A DNA stretch of 64,000 nucleotides from Ornithodoros turicata (Eukaryota > Arthropoda > Arachnida > Ixodida > Argasidae): NCBI RefSeq assembly GCF_037126465.1, contig NW_026999295.1, forward strand, positions 3,410,001-3,474,000, written 5' to 3'. Of this stretch, positions 1 to 11,681 are shown in pieces. How positions within the stretch are numbered: the first letter of the stretch is position 1; each line of letters begins with the position of its first letter. Below the pieces are notes generated by a model. The model was not told the origin of the DNA. It was given only the letters and a program-made list of their open reading frames with translations, and made no database searches. Both the position numbers and the translations under genes were made by a program.

Positions 1-423
1 ATGCAATTCTTCTCTCATTCGTCGGAAGCAGTGTAATGCTTGATACGCAATCTTCGTGGGACGTGCATTACTTGATGTATGTTTGATTAGAATGCATGGA
101 AAACCTTGTGAGTGCGAACAAGAGCACATTCTTAAGGATGAAGAAATAAAATTTAAAAGAGAGAAACAAGAATCACGACTCCACGCGCCTTGCTGTTGTA
201 AAAATAGCGGATAAAGATGCTCTCTCTGCCGCTATCCTGCAATGTTAACACCTTGGCATTCTGCAAAGCAGGGACTTCCTGTAGCATTGCAGTAGGTTCG
301 GATGCGATGGAAATTGGTCTACCTTTCATATACTAGTTATGTTATGTCATAGTGTCTAATAATTCGCCATCCAGGAAGAAAATTGTGACGCCTTTGCCTT
401 GCCCTAATCTCAAAACTCTCTTC
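1..423. other. No gene seen
   Basis: AT-rich sequence without a convincing reading frame, splice-bounded exon or repeat that I can recognise. Confidence 0.5.
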
Positions 424-605
424 ATAAAAAAGAAAACAGCATGGCCCTCAGATCGAACCAGGGAACATGAAAGCTAGAATCGACATCTAAACCACTGAAC
501 CAGTAGCGCAGAATGTTCTCGTCGTGAGGGACCACGACGCAACCGCTTCGGAAGGCACAATGAGCAGTCCTTACGTTCGTCGAAGAAAAAAAAAAAAAAA
601 AAAAA
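424..605 (-). repeat. tRNA-derived SINE-like fragment
   Basis: Read on the minus strand, an A-box-like stretch (TGGTTCAGTGGTTTAGA, near 489-505) is followed by a B-box-like GGTTCGATCTG (about 450-460), the internal promoter layout of a tRNA-derived SINE. A run of about 20 T (minus strand) lies at 586-605, upstream in that orientation. I see no target-site duplication, so the boundaries are loose. A true tRNA gene is unlikely because no acceptor stem closes. Confidence 0.45.
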
Positions 606-2315
606 CTGGGGCACACTGCAGTTGCACTAAAAGAACCGTAGAAGACAGGTTCGTCTTTCGTGCATGACATGAGCGCTTTGGAAGAGGACGACACTTTGCG
701 GGGAACACATTACTTTCTCGAAATGCAAGCACAAAGGCACGCCCATGCAATTGAAACGGTGAAAATAGGTACCACCGGCTTTTTGGCCTTAGTTGCCCTC
801 GCGCCACTATACTTTCAACTACATACATACAAGTACCAAAGGAACAACAAAAAAAAAAGAAAAAAGAAACTGACGCATTTGTGTTTCCATTCCAGTTGTT
901 CACCATCGTCGGACCTCTCATAGAATACCTAAATGTTTACATGTCTTTCTAAAGCTGAGGGACCAAGAATATCCCAGGTGAAATGCTTAGCAATGAAGGC
1001 CAGGGTGTACGCCGTTAAGTCAACTTGAGGAGGGGCAATTATGGGAATGACTGAAATATCGGAGTCACTATTAAGAGCATAGTACCTAAAAGCCTGTTCA
1101 TATGGCAGGTGTTACAATTGAAAATGACGTCCTGTATTGGCGATCATGCACTTGCGCGAAGGCTCAAAACGGACTATTTGATGAGTTCCGCATCAGTTGG
1201 GAACAAAGGGTGTTCAAGTCACAGGCCTGAAACTAGAGTGAGTGATATACTAGTATATATATATATATTAGGGGCGTTACTTGATACTGACAAGAATTTT
1301 ATTAAATTCGCGGTTTGTTTGTTCTTTGAATATATCTATTCCTAGCGGGACCAACTTTGCAAGCCTTTGATTAAGCCTTTGAACCAACAAGCATTCGATT
1401 ACTTTTATAATGAATCTTCATAATTCCTGAAAAGAAGTTGAGCGCGCAATTCCAAATTTGTAGAGCACTACACTCATAAGTCTAGTCAGCAAGAATCGAA
1501 ACAGTAGCACTTTTCTGTGCCCTTACAAAATTAGCAAAATGCACTGATAATGTAGCCTGAGAAACGGCACCGCTATTTCCCTCACTTCTAGGGACAAAGC
1601 GAGCTGTTCCGTGATTTCTGGAACAACCTTTATGTCAGTTGAGAAGGGGTGACACTGCGACAGGGAGAGGAGAAATTGGCCGCAAAACCCGCGCAGTGCT
1701 CAATTATTTTGCATTTTCGCACATTTTTTTACTAGGGCGCAAAAAAGGCGCAGTGGTTTCGGTTCTTGAGGGTAGGTCCCTCAGGCTTGTACTCTCCATC
1801 TTTGCAATTACGTAGTCGACGTATTTTCACTAATTGTAAAGATTAATCACGAAAGTTAATTGACGGCTGCGCTATCTGCTTTGAGCAGGTCCCGTATGGA
1901 ATATTGTCAGCTGCCCTTCTGTGTGATGCCACACAAAGGACAGACCTTAAACGGATTTATTATCCGGATGATGAACGATTACACACATTACATTCATCTC
2001 AAACGAAACATAACAAAAGTGAACTGGAACAGGAAGAACTCCTCTCCCTCCTATCTCCTATCTCGTCTCCTCTCCCCAAGGTGGGGCTAGTCCCTCGTCT
2101 ATCAACAATATATATTCAACGACTTTTGAGAAGGAAGAGTCAATCGCGGATTTATTAAAATTTAGTCAGATTTACGTCACGTACCCTGTATATATGACAA
2201 TAAGCACGCATGGTATTGTTAACATATCCATTATTTTGTTATCTAGAACGAGTTAACCTGTGAGGATATTACGGCCTTGCGCAATGCCGCATGAGAACGA
2301 AACATTTGGCGAGTT
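606..2315. other. No gene seen
   Basis: Non-coding by eye. Short frames are low-complexity (for example phenylalanine or lysine runs from poly-T/poly-A at 846-868). A short (TA)n tract sits at about 1253-1270. Confidence 0.5.
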
Positions 2316-2885
2316 AGGGAATAAAGGAAGTTTAAGCCACATGTACGGAATTTATGTTAAATGATTGACATGTATCTACACTGAAAGAAACACGCGTGGC
2401 ACTCTGTGCATCTTAATTAGTTTCTCCATTAGAGCGCGTTAAAGTGGGCCCGCACGACGATTCCGTGTCAGGTCGATCTGGGTCAATGAAAATTTGATAA
2501 GCTTCGCCTTGACAGGGAACAAAGGATGTTTAAGCCACAGGTCCGAAATTTATGGTAAATGATTGACATGTATCAACAGTACAACAAACACGTGTGGTAA
2601 TTCGAACAGAGACTGTTCTTCTTCTGGGAAGAAGAACAGTCTCTGTTCGAAATATCGGCGGCTTCTGTCCTGAGGCAACTCCCTTCCTACATTCTACCGG
2701 TTCGCTGGATTTCTACCCATCTACGTGTGGTAATTCGTTCATCTTAAATACCCTTACCACTAGAATGCGTCAGATTTGGCCCGCATAATTAGTTCCGTCG
2801 TCACATCAACCTCGACTTCATAGGCAAGAAAGGACGTTTAAGTTCGAAATTTATGTTAAATGATGGACAATAATCTACACTACAA
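2316..2885. repeat. Decayed tandem repeat of about 200 bp
   Basis: Three diverged copies start at the shared words GTTTAAGCCAC or GTTTAAG at about 2328, 2527 and 2834. They share an AATTTATG(T/G)TAAATGATTGACA-like core and a later GGCCCGCA segment. The spacing between copies 1 and 2 is about 199 bp; copy 2 is lengthened by a 133 bp insertion, and copy 3 is split by the SINE that follows. No coding potential. Confidence 0.6.
2601..2651. repeat. Perfect 24 bp hairpin
   Basis: Positions 2601-2624 and 2628-2651 are exact reverse complements around a three-base spacer. The hairpin sits inside a 133 bp insertion flanked by the 15 bp direct repeat ACGTGTGGTAATTCG (2590-2604 and 2723-2737). Confidence 0.85.
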
Positions 2886-2895
2886 CAAATACCCG

Positions 2896-3175
2896 GACCG
2901 GCCTCGGTGGCTCAGTCGGTAGCGTGTTCGCCTTCTGAACCCGAGATCGCGGGTTCGAACCCGGCCGAGAACGCCAGCAACTTGGTGGCAGGGTACAAGT
3001 TGCTTAGGCACGCCGTCTTCCGCGAAGGACGTTAAATACGGGGTGCCGTGTGATGAGCTTTCATCGCACGTTAAAGAACCCTCAGGTGTGCAAAAGCAAT
3101 CCACAGACCGACCGCTGTGGCGTCGCTCATGATATCAGTTGTCTCGCGACGTAAACCCCCATTATTATTATTATT
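2896..3175 (+). mobile_element. tRNA-derived SINE (full copy)
   Basis: A 280 bp SINE. The 5' end is tRNA-like with A box TGGCTCAGTCGGTAGCG (about 2908) and B box GGTTCGAACCC (about 2951). A non-tRNA body follows, and the 3' end is an (ATT)n tail. It is flanked by a perfect 11 bp target-site duplication, ACAAATACCCG, at 2885-2895 and 3176-3186, showing insertion into the older tandem repeat by LINE machinery. RNA polymerase III would transcribe it from the internal boxes. A second, more decayed copy lies at 47752-48012. This family resembles tRNA-derived SINEs common in ticks. Confidence 0.9.
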
Positions 3176-3394
3176 ACAAATACCCGTGGCACTGTGCAAA
3201 ACGGGGATACCTGTAACGGTGAAGTAAGTCGGAGTGCAAGGGAAAGTCATCTGCTATTCACATATTAAGTGCACTGGCGATCGCACAGCATTACCGCAAC
3301 TAAATCAAACTGAACGCCATGCAGTATAGATCCAGTGCGGCATTATTAAGCCAAAACTCTGACGCTCTCGCCCTGTCGTTACTCTCATAGCTCC

Positions 3395-3530
3395 CTCTAC
3401 ACACACATAAAAAAAGGAGAGAAAAAAAAAATAAGGACAAAGAAAACTACGCAGACCGCGGATGGAACCTCGGCCCTCAAAACTTGTGACCAACGTCTTT
3501 ACCACCGAGCTAACACTGCCGGTTTGGTAT
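3395..3530 (-). repeat. tRNA-derived SINE-like fragment, second family
   Basis: On the minus strand an A-box-like TAGCTCGGTGGTAAAGA (about 3497-3513) is followed by a B-box-like GAGGTTCCATCC (about 3461-3472) and then a pyrimidine-rich tract with T runs. It resembles the 424-605 fragment in layout. No clear duplication of the target was found. Confidence 0.45.
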
Positions 3531-4397
3531 CCTATTCCCTGCTGGAAATAGTAGGCACGATCTCATTCATTTCTTCCCGAAATTTTAAGGAGATTCAATG
3601 AGAAATGAGACTGCCAATTCGTTCAACGTGTGAAAACCGACTCATTCTCATTGACTGAATTGGAAGTTAAGCAGGGAAGCTGCCTTCGCGAAACCCGGCT
3701 CCGCCGTGTTGTATGGCGAAGACGACATCAACGAACCAAGGAACCAATTCAACGAATTGGTTTAGTGGGCGTCAATGACAAATGTTGATTTCCAATTGAT
3801 TTAATGAGATCCGCAGTGCTGTGTATTACAGACTGCGCCAATAGAAGGAATGAGGAACTGGCCTAATGTGTATCAATAGGAAAGTGATTTCCAATTGATA
3901 TAATGGGATCCAACATGTTGCATTACCGCCACTGCAATAATTCAGAAGTCAGTTGCTAATGAAACGAGCGTAATGGTAACCAACGGTACATCATCACTTT
4001 CAAATTAAGTAATAATATATGATTATGAAGGAAGCTGTACGTTCGTGTTGGGGATGAACTAATTCGAACCAATTCAAACAAATGAAATGCCGGGACACGA
4101 ACCGTATCGAAAATATTGCAAGTAAATTTCGAACGAAAATTTGAAATTAAAATTTATTCCGAACAAGTCGACTGAGGAGGCGAACAGACCGTCGGCCGCG
4201 ATATCGCCAAGAGGGCGCGTCGTAATACGTTTCCGTGCCGCACCACATACAGTGGCTCATGCGAGTTCAAAATAGTTCGCGTTATTTTAAATGTTTGTGA
4301 GCATATTGTCCTCAAAAGTACATGTGCCATGGTGCCTTGGTATTACACCTCTTACTGTAAGCTATTTTGAATGCATTCGTACAAGATTCACTGGGTG
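3531..4397. other. No gene seen
   Basis: AT-rich, with short repeated words such as AATTGA and CCAATT, but no supported gene or element. Confidence 0.5.
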
Positions 4398-5692
4398 TAC
4401 ACTCTAAATCGTTTCACACCTTTAAAGGTGTAAAATAGGTGTATTAATAAAGATCACACCCCTTTCACACCCTACAACTTTGTTTTGAAAGTTCCTGAGA
4501 GTGTAACAATGGTGTACTACAGCCTCAGGTGAAATATCATGATAAGTGTGTCGCCTGGGTGTGGGAAGGGAGTATGTTTATTTTCGTTCACATGAACAAA
4601 CGTACATGTATACAACAACCGGGAACAGGAAGTTACATTACAAAAGTGCATGGCGTGGATTTACAACACGTCTACCATCTACATATTTAGAAGATCTGTT
4701 GAGATTGTGCCTAAATTTCTTAAAACACGTTGCTCCTTATTGCAAGACAGAACAAATACATGATAGTGCTCATCATACTCAACCGTAGTTAATGTTTGTA
4801 TAAGAAAAACGGTATCAGAGTTAATAACATATATGCCTGTAATAACACGGGTAAGTCCTCCTCGGAATATTCTTTGGCAACAACACAGCCAACAGCAAAT
4901 GTGTTATCATTATCAACTGCACTTTTGACATAGACTATAGATTCTGCGTGAATATCACGGTTATGAATATAACTCTGAATTGCTTCTGGGGCATGTTGAA
5001 GTAGTATCTCCTTGGAACCATCAGTAGATATGGCATTTCTGATTAAGGGCTGCGACCACACATACATTTGATAAAATTGATGTCTTCTTGCTAATGAAAG
5101 GGTTACGTTCTTAAAATGTCGAGTTTTTTTCTAGCAATATCTTAAAATGCTGGTGTTTCCCTTCGAAACGCATACACAATACAGCTAGGAGAAGACCAAA
5201 CATCCTGATGAGTCGCGGGTAATGAACGATGTAATGCATTTTACATGGATTAGATATTTGTGGGTACAACACTGCAAAGCCCTGAAGAAACAAATAAATG
5301 CAACGTTCTAAGTACTGAACATGCATATGGGGGAGGTGCCTGCTCATCAGAAGGTCTACAACTCACGGAAAGCTATATACAGCTGCCATGCTTCATTGCC
5401 ATGCACAGCTGCCACACCATACATGAGTTTCTGTTGTCGGCTGTGCATGTCTACACACATATTTATTGACCTTAATATACATACATATATGGACCTCAAT
5501 GTGATTATATGCAATATGCTGGTAATTGTGAATACACGGTTACCAGCATATTGCCACGAACCCAGCAGTTTTATTCGGCGTTACAACCTTTACACCGCAA
5601 TTGCCACGACGGTGTTAAAATACACCTTAAAAGGTGTGCGCCATAAATATTTTGATTTACACCCTTTAAGGTGTAAAACGATTTAGAGTGTA
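4398..5692. mobile_element. Non-autonomous DNA transposon, 1.3 kb, TA duplications
   Basis: Terminal inverted repeats of 37 bp: the left end (4398-4434) and the reverse complement of the right end (5656-5692) differ at only a few bases, both reading TACACTCTAAATCGTTT then CACACCTTTAAAGG or a close variant. If TA is the target duplication, the element proper starts CACTCTAAATCG. The interior has no long frame. A 92-codon minus-strand frame (4789-5067) could be captured or remnant coding sequence, but I recognise nothing in it. TA duplication is used by several superfamilies, including Tc1/mariner, so the superfamily is open. Confidence 0.8.
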
Positions 5693-6229
5693 TGTGCACG
5701 CGTTCTCCGGAACCGTCGACGGATTCATCAGTGTCTCAGGAAATGTTGGAGCGTGAGGATGTGTGCGGTCGCTTACCAGCATTCGCCGCTATTCGTGCTT
5801 GATTTCGAGGATTTTATCCGTGTCCAAGGTCAGTAGTCGATTTTTCAAGCACTCCCGTTTTTCGACGCCGCCTTGGATGTTTTTACACCTGCTCGCAGGC
5901 ACTACGGCCGTTGATGGGAGGATCGTGCAGTCAGTGTGTTGCCACCTGCGCTGTGTGCAACGGTATGTATTATATTTTGATGCTCACTTACGTTGACATG
6001 CTGCTGTTCGAGCACCTTTTGCATTATCTTTCCAAGTGTTGTTACTTGAAGGTTACCCTCGTTCGACGTGGCTGGCATAGGGGCATCGCCATTTGTCAGC
6101 AGGTGATCAAAACGGAATCTCAACGAAGCTGGATGGCCTTAATTTTCACGAAAGAAAGGCAAGCTGGACGGGCATTAGAAATCTCCTACGAAACACAGCA
6201 GAGCGTCATGCCATCTTTTTGTTTTCTTC
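5693..6229. other. No recognisable gene upstream of Gypsy fragment
   Basis: Several short frames open here, but none matches a family I know. The pol frame is open from about 6093, yet residues resembling retrotransposon protein begin only near 6235, so this is probably flanking DNA. Confidence 0.4.
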
Positions 6230-6234
6230 GTCGG

Positions 6235-8777
6235 CACTGTTCGGACATGGGGCCATAATTGGGGCTGACATTCTGACGCACTTCCGACTCCTCGTTGACG
6301 TCGCCCGGGAGTGCCTTATCGACGCCACCACCCATCTTCAGGTTCACTGCATCCGGCCTCGCATTCCACCCTGCCACAGCCTTTCTTACTGTGCGCCGGC
6401 GTCGCCCTATTCCCATATTCTGGAAGACTTCCTCGAGCTCACCAAGCCCCCCGACTGGACTCGCCCGGTCAAGCACGACGTCATACACCACGTCGTCGTA
6501 CACCACGTCGGCACTCACGGCCCGCCCGTTCACTTTCGCCCGCGTCGCTTGGCTCCCGAAAAGTTCTCCGTCGCTAAGGCTGATTCGAACACATGCTCCA
6601 GCTTGGCCATTATCCGACCGTCAAGCAGCAGCTGGGCATCCCCACTCCATATGGTGCCCAAGAAGACGGCAGACTGGCGCCCTTGCGGTGATTACAGTAC
6701 CTTAAACCGCGCAACGGTGCCCGACAGATACCCCATCCCTAACATCTTAGACTTTACCGCTAACATCGAAGGCGCCACCGTTTTCTCTAAAGTTGACCTG
6801 GTGCGCGCCTGCCACCAAATACCCATGGCGGAAGCAGATATTCCGAAGACTGCCATTATTACACCCTTTGGCCTCTACGAGTTCCTGCGTATGCCGTTCT
6901 TGCGTAATGCAGCCCAGACGTTTCAACGGTTTATTAACTCTGTCAACTTTGGCCTCCCTCTCGTCTATGCCAACATGGACGACATTCTAGTTGGCAGCGC
7001 CACCCCAGAAGAGCACGCCGAGCACTTACGAACCCTCTTCGCTCGCCTACGAGATTACGGCATTGTAATCAACGCCGCGAAAAGTGCATTCGGCGTCCCG
7101 GAGGTTAACTTCCTGGGTCACCGCGTTAACCCACACGGCATCCTTCCTCTGCCTTCTAAAGTCGCCGCCATGAAGGATTTCCCTCGTCCCACGTCCGCCA
7201 AACACTTGAGACGTTTCCTCGGTTTCGCCAACTTCTATCGGCGCTTGATACGATCTTGTGCTGCCACACTGGCCCCGTTGGAAGCTCTACTTTCTTCCTG
7301 AAAACGCGACGCCGCCACGCTACCGTGGTCCGATGACTCTATCGCCGCCTTCCACAAAATCCGGCAAGACATCGCCAACGCTACTCTTCTTGCCCATCCC
7401 CGGCACGATGCCCCTACTTGCATCATGGCGGACGCTTCGAGCAGTGCTGCCGGCGCCGTCCTGCAGCAGCGAGTTTCTTCTGCTTGGCAGCCCATCACTT
7501 TCTTCTCGCGCAAGTTCAAACCTGCAGAGATGCGCTATAGCACGTTTGGACGCGAGCTCCTGGCCCCATTCCTAGCAGTGAAGCACTTCCGGCACTTCTT
7601 GGAAGGACAATCACTCACCATATATACGGATCACAAGCCACTTACTCATGCTCTCTCATCTTCTGGTACCGGATATACACCTCGAGAAATCCTGCACCTG
7701 CCCTTCATCTCAGAATTCACCACTGACATACAGCACGTGGCCGGCGTCAACAACCCCGTGGCCGATGCTCTCAGTAGAATATCCACCCTGCTCACACCCA
7801 CTATAGCGCAGTGCTCAGCCGTTCTGTCTCTCGATCTCCTTGTCGCTGCTCAGTCATCTGATGAGGAGTTGGCCGTACTGCGCACGAAGCCCGCGTCCAG
7901 CAGCCTCGATGTTCACCTCCCCGGGGAGACGGCAGCCGTGATTTGCGACACTTCACAGGGCTCACCACGACCTTTCGTCCCCCTCGCATTACGCCGTCCC
8001 ATTTTTGGTCACTTTCACGCTCTCTCCCACCCCGGAGTCCGAGGCACACGAAAGCTCATAGGCACCCGATACGTCTGGCCGAATATGCACGCTGATATCT
8101 GGGTGCGCACATGCTTGCCGTGCTCGAGAACCAAGACCCAGCGCCACACCCGCCTGTCGCCAGCAGCTTTTCTGCCACCTGACGCCCGTCTTGCCCATGT
8201 TCACATCGACTTGGTCGGTTCACGTCCGCATTCCCAGGGTTTCAACTACATCTTGACGGCCGTTGACCGTTTCACCCGCTGGCCCGAAGCGGTGCCCATT
8301 GCTGACTCTACTGCTCCAACAGTTGCATCGGCTCTTATCAACACCTGGATATCCTGTTTCGGCGCACCATCCATCATCACGACTGACAGTGGTGGGCAGT
8401 TCGAGTCTGCCCTCTTCGCCGCTTTCACGAACGCATTGGGCGCCAAACGTATTCGTACAACAGCTTATCACCCTGCATCGAACGTGCTTGTCGAGAGACT
8501 ACACCGCCTGCTCAAGATCGCCTTGCGTGCCACTCCTGATACACCCTGGCCCGAAGTACTCCCCTTGCCCTTCTTGGAATACGCACAGCCCTCCGATCCG
8601 ACCTTCACTGTACCGTCGCCGAGCTGGTTTCTGGCACAACGCTTCGACTTCCCGGTGAATTGTCCGTCACAGAAGACCCACAACCCGACGCCCAACAGGA
8701 TTACGTATCCCGTCTTCGCTACGTATCCTGTCTGTCTGTTATGTCTTCGTTGCGCCCGGTGCCATGGTAAATGGTAA
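6235..8777 (+). pseudogene. pol: Ty3/Gypsy retrotransposon pol, 5'-truncated, one in-frame stop
   Basis: The end of an aspartic protease ([12 protein letters not shown], about 6249) is followed by reverse transcriptase (about 6540-7290), RNase H (DASS near 7428, YTDHKP near 7624), a zinc-binding integrase N-terminus (HALSHPG then CLPC) and an integrase core with acidic residues in [14 protein letters not shown] and VERLHR. All lie in one frame, broken by a single stop at 7299-7301. The RT active-site motif reads NMDD instead of the usual YxDD (about 6972-6983), so it should be inactive. Gag, the protease start and both LTRs are missing, and the C-terminus loses homology after about 8600. The fragment would have copied element RNA into DNA and integrated it. 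It is a dead remnant. Confidence 0.93.
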
Positions 8778-8998
8778 ATGCCCGGTGAATGGTACACTTT
8801 TTAAGAGGGGCAGGGGTAAGAGACCGTCCCCTTAACTTTACTTCATACATGCTCACAAAAACTTGAAGTGGTAGAAGACCTAAATCATTGAGGCCCCCCA
8901 TAATACCCAATGTAAAGTGGATATAGTCAGTGCGATACAGCTATAATGGCAAGCACACCTGTCTGAAACAGCGGTTCTGCCACTGCGCAGGGACTGCT
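8778..8998. other. Short intergenic stretch
   Basis: No gene. It separates the Gypsy fragment from the TTAA at 8999-9002 that I take as the left boundary of copy A. Confidence 0.5.
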
Positions 8999-9528
8999 TT
9001 AAAGGGACTGTAAAGATAATGTAAACGTATAGAAACTTTATGTTCAGCGAAAAGCTTGAACGTTCAAAAGGTCAAACATGAAAGAGCTCCGCTGAAATCG
9101 CTGTAGATTTTCTTTAATCGATTTTCCACGATTGCATGTCCAGGGACCTCGTAGGAAACCGAGGAGTCTGTCAACAATGGCATCACCCTGCGCCATCTGT
9201 TGAGGACGCATGTAATACGTTCGCTTTTGCTCGGTAATCCGGAGAAAACGAAAACGGCAGTGTGCATTTGTGACCACTTTCTACGTCGAGAATGTCGAAC
9301 CTTTTGAACATAAGTGCGCTAGAATTCCGCATTCGAGAACTATCGCTCATACAGAACTTCTGCTCGTACGATGGCATGCTGGAAAGTGTGTGCTTCGCAG
9401 CAGAAGATTCCTCGTCCAGAGATTTACCGGAGTCACATTCGGCCTCACCAGTGCCGTGCCGTGAACACGGACTGGTTTGTGAAATTTACATGCATCAGGG
9501 AGAAGCACCTGTGTAAGCAGAAAACAAG

Positions 9529-9935
9529 CGCTGTTTCTTCGTCGTGCAGGTGTACATGTGGGAAATGCAAAGCGATTGGATACTACGGACCAGTGTTTTT
9601 GCTGCCGAGAGGTAGAGAATGCGCCTGAAAAGCAGACAGACAATTGCATCACAACTAACGAATGTTTGAAAATACTGTGCCTTGAATCTGAAGTCCTGCA
9701 AGTGTCTCTTACATACATCCGAGAAACCGAAGAGCATTGCAACATACGCGGCAGCGCCGTGTGGTCTTTACGCGCTACTTGAACGGCAAACTGGACGGAA
9801 AACCCTTATTTCTGCAGGAAATTCCGTTATATCAACTGCTGGCTATCCACAAGAAAAATATGGGGGGCTGAGAAAGTACCATAGAAAGTATTTTCCTGCC
9901 TGCGTCGTGCATCCTATATTAGGGATGCTTTCCCA
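9529..9935 (+). pseudogene. P2X7 C-terminal (ballast) domain-like reading region, frameshifted
   Basis: Read across frames, the plus strand gives CRCTCGKC (about 9545-9568), then TTDQCFCCREVEN (about 9579-9617), CITTNECLKILCLESEVLQV (about 9645-9704), an FRYINCWL-like segment (about 9824-9847), RKYFPACVV (about 9885-9911) and IRDAFPS (about 9920-9940). This is the order of conserved pieces in the cysteine-rich zinc-binding C-terminal domain of P2X7 receptors: CxCGxC, CCRE, CITT, VLQ, PSC and IRxxFP. The reading frame changes at least three times and contains stops, so it is either a pseudogene or, less likely, several small exons. No channel portion is present. In other animals such domains occur without the channel. 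It lies inside copy A, convergent with the transposase. Confidence 0.7.
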
Positions 9936-9959
9936 TCAGTGTGCAGACTTGTAGAAATG

Positions 9960-11010
9960 TATATATTGATGTCAGCAAAGTTTCATTTCTTGCATGCTGC
10001 AAGTTTTTTTTCTTTGCAGTCACAGAATATTATAATTACTAGTTTGCTTCTGGAGGGTGAAGTAACCTGAGGGCATATCTGTATTTGTAGATTATACTCA
10101 TGTCTTGTATATATGAGGAGTAAATAAGATAATGCTCATCAGTGTCGTTCAGCTGAACTGTGCTCATAACCTTTTAATGTAATTCTTCTTGACCAGGTTT
10201 CCCAATGCCAATTATTGTTTGAACCAAGTCTGGGATGTAACACATAATTTACTCTGTTTTGCTAAAAGGAGTACTTGTAATTGATTCATTATCATGTTAC
10301 CAACTAGCATTTGTAAAGAAGAACTTGAGGGCTGACTTCAAGTATTAGCAACCCTTGATCTTAGTTTAAAGTTAACCATGCAGCATTGGTGCGGGCAATA
10401 GTACTCCAAAATGGCTAAATAACTTATTACGTAAGTTCTCTGTTACTGTAATTGAGATGTACTTTTGTAAAGTAATTTTGACAGCCCTGCAAATTGAAAC
10501 TGGCTTCAGTGTACACGACAAACTCATCATAACATTTAATTGAAATGTAATATAAGTGCAGAAGCAACATTTTGTCACAACTCAAAATAAGTATTTCTTT
10601 TTTATTGTCCAGGGATTTAGGAGACACAGTAGGACTTTCTGCCCTCTCATGTTTTGACGTACTTGATAGAGTTGTAAAACCTGCAACAAAATAAACCACA
10701 GAAGTATAAACAGTTTTGTCTTTTGCTTTAGAATTTTACAAGCTAGTTATATTTTACCATTTGTGCACTTATGTATTCTCTGTTGATGAAAAGAGTACAG
10801 GAATAATAATGCTGCAGATAAATCCAACAATGACCCGTCATCATGATGAAGGTGAGAACTTTTCTTCACGTGTGCTAAGTGAGACAAAAGAAATGTCCAG
10901 TGAATGTTGTACAAAAACAGCAAATCTCCGTCGACCAAAATTTTAGATATGTGGATGTAACCACATACCGTAGTTTCCAGCCAAAAGTAGGACTACCCTA
11001 CACTTTTCAC
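9960..11010 (-). repeat. 3' portion of copy A, inverted match to 37165-38385
   Basis: From about 10205 to 11010 the reverse complement aligns by eye with copy B at 37165-38385, including a splice-acceptor-like TTGTTGCAG before a GTTTTACAACTCTATCAAG block (copy B has TTTTTTCAG before ATTTTACAGCTCTATGAAG). Translations of this block in the two copies retain similar pieces, for example VYTEASFNLQ and VAYTEASLYLQ, so it may be a real exon. I do not recognise the protein. Confidence 0.65.
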
Positions 11011-11339
11011 TCGTGGCAGTGTGCAGAGTAAAATTGTTTGAAGTTATGATCTGTGGCAACAAAAAGATCTGGCATGTTGATGTGCTATACCGTTATAGCA
11101 CATCAATATAGATGAGGGGCAAACACAGTATGCAGCGTGATGGCTGCAAACTCTCAATTGAAGATTTATTCAACAGAACAAGAAACTGAAAGCATGACTA
11201 TAAAATGGCAGTGCCCATGCAATGCATGGAGAACCACATTATTATCTGAGAAGGTAGGATTGGGAGAGCAATAAAGAGAAATGACCGCTGTGTCCGAAAT
11301 AGGGGAACTCTGCAAATATAGGACCAATATGATGTGGTT

Positions 11340-11439
11340 ACCTTGCATGGCTCGCTGTAGCTGTGACACACTTTGAACAATTCCAGTAGTGGGGCTTCAA
11401 AGACAGTGAACGTTCGCTGTTTCACAAGGCATTCAAGTG
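11340..11439 (-). pseudogene. THAP/Kolobok-like transposase fragment, copy A
   Basis: The minus strand encodes EAPLLELFKVCHSY then EPCKVTTS, matching DAPLLELFKACRSC and CKVTTSVRG of copy B near 32276-32350. Beyond CKVTTS the copy jumps to sequence corresponding to about 37165 in copy B, so the remaining transposase is deleted. The fragment ends exactly at the target site of the LTR element, and the exon resumes at 15598. Confidence 0.75.
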
Positions 11440-11522
11440 TGTAGCCAGCCGGGAGAGACGAGGAAGAAGAGGAGTAGGTAGGATAGAATAAAGGAGAAGG
11501 TTCTGAGACAAGAACTGTTACA
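11440..11522 (+). repeat. 5' LTR (83 bp)
   Basis: TG...CA termini, with an AATAAA polyadenylation-like signal near 11488. Identical to the 3' LTR. Confidence 0.93.
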
Positions 11523-11681
11523 TTGGCGCAGCCGACACCTTACGAACGATGTGGGTAGAGTTTCAACTTGGGGGAACCCCTGCACAACCACTGGTTGCTA
11601 AATGTGTCACTGGAGATGAGGACATAACGTTGCCCGTCGCACAGCCCTGAGCTCATCCAGTATCTCCTCGCCAAGACAGAG

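Noticed and set aside
422..923. Frames with phenylalanine or lysine runs
   Set aside because: They come from poly-T and poly-A tracts of a SINE-like repeat.
2896..2970. Functional tRNA gene
   Set aside because: A and B boxes are present, but the rest is a SINE with a tail and target duplication.
6186..6705. Overlapping frames on both strands at the Gypsy fragment
   Set aside because: Shadows of the pol frame in GC-rich codons.
9044..9745. Several 60-130 codon frames around the P2X7-like region
   Set aside because: Only the pieces matching the ballast domain are supported; the others lack homology I recognise and overlap it antisense.
9849..9875. AAAAATATGGGGG as a second transposon terminus
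   Set aside because: It has the same orientation as the 16750 end, not inverted, and falls inside the ballast-like coding region.
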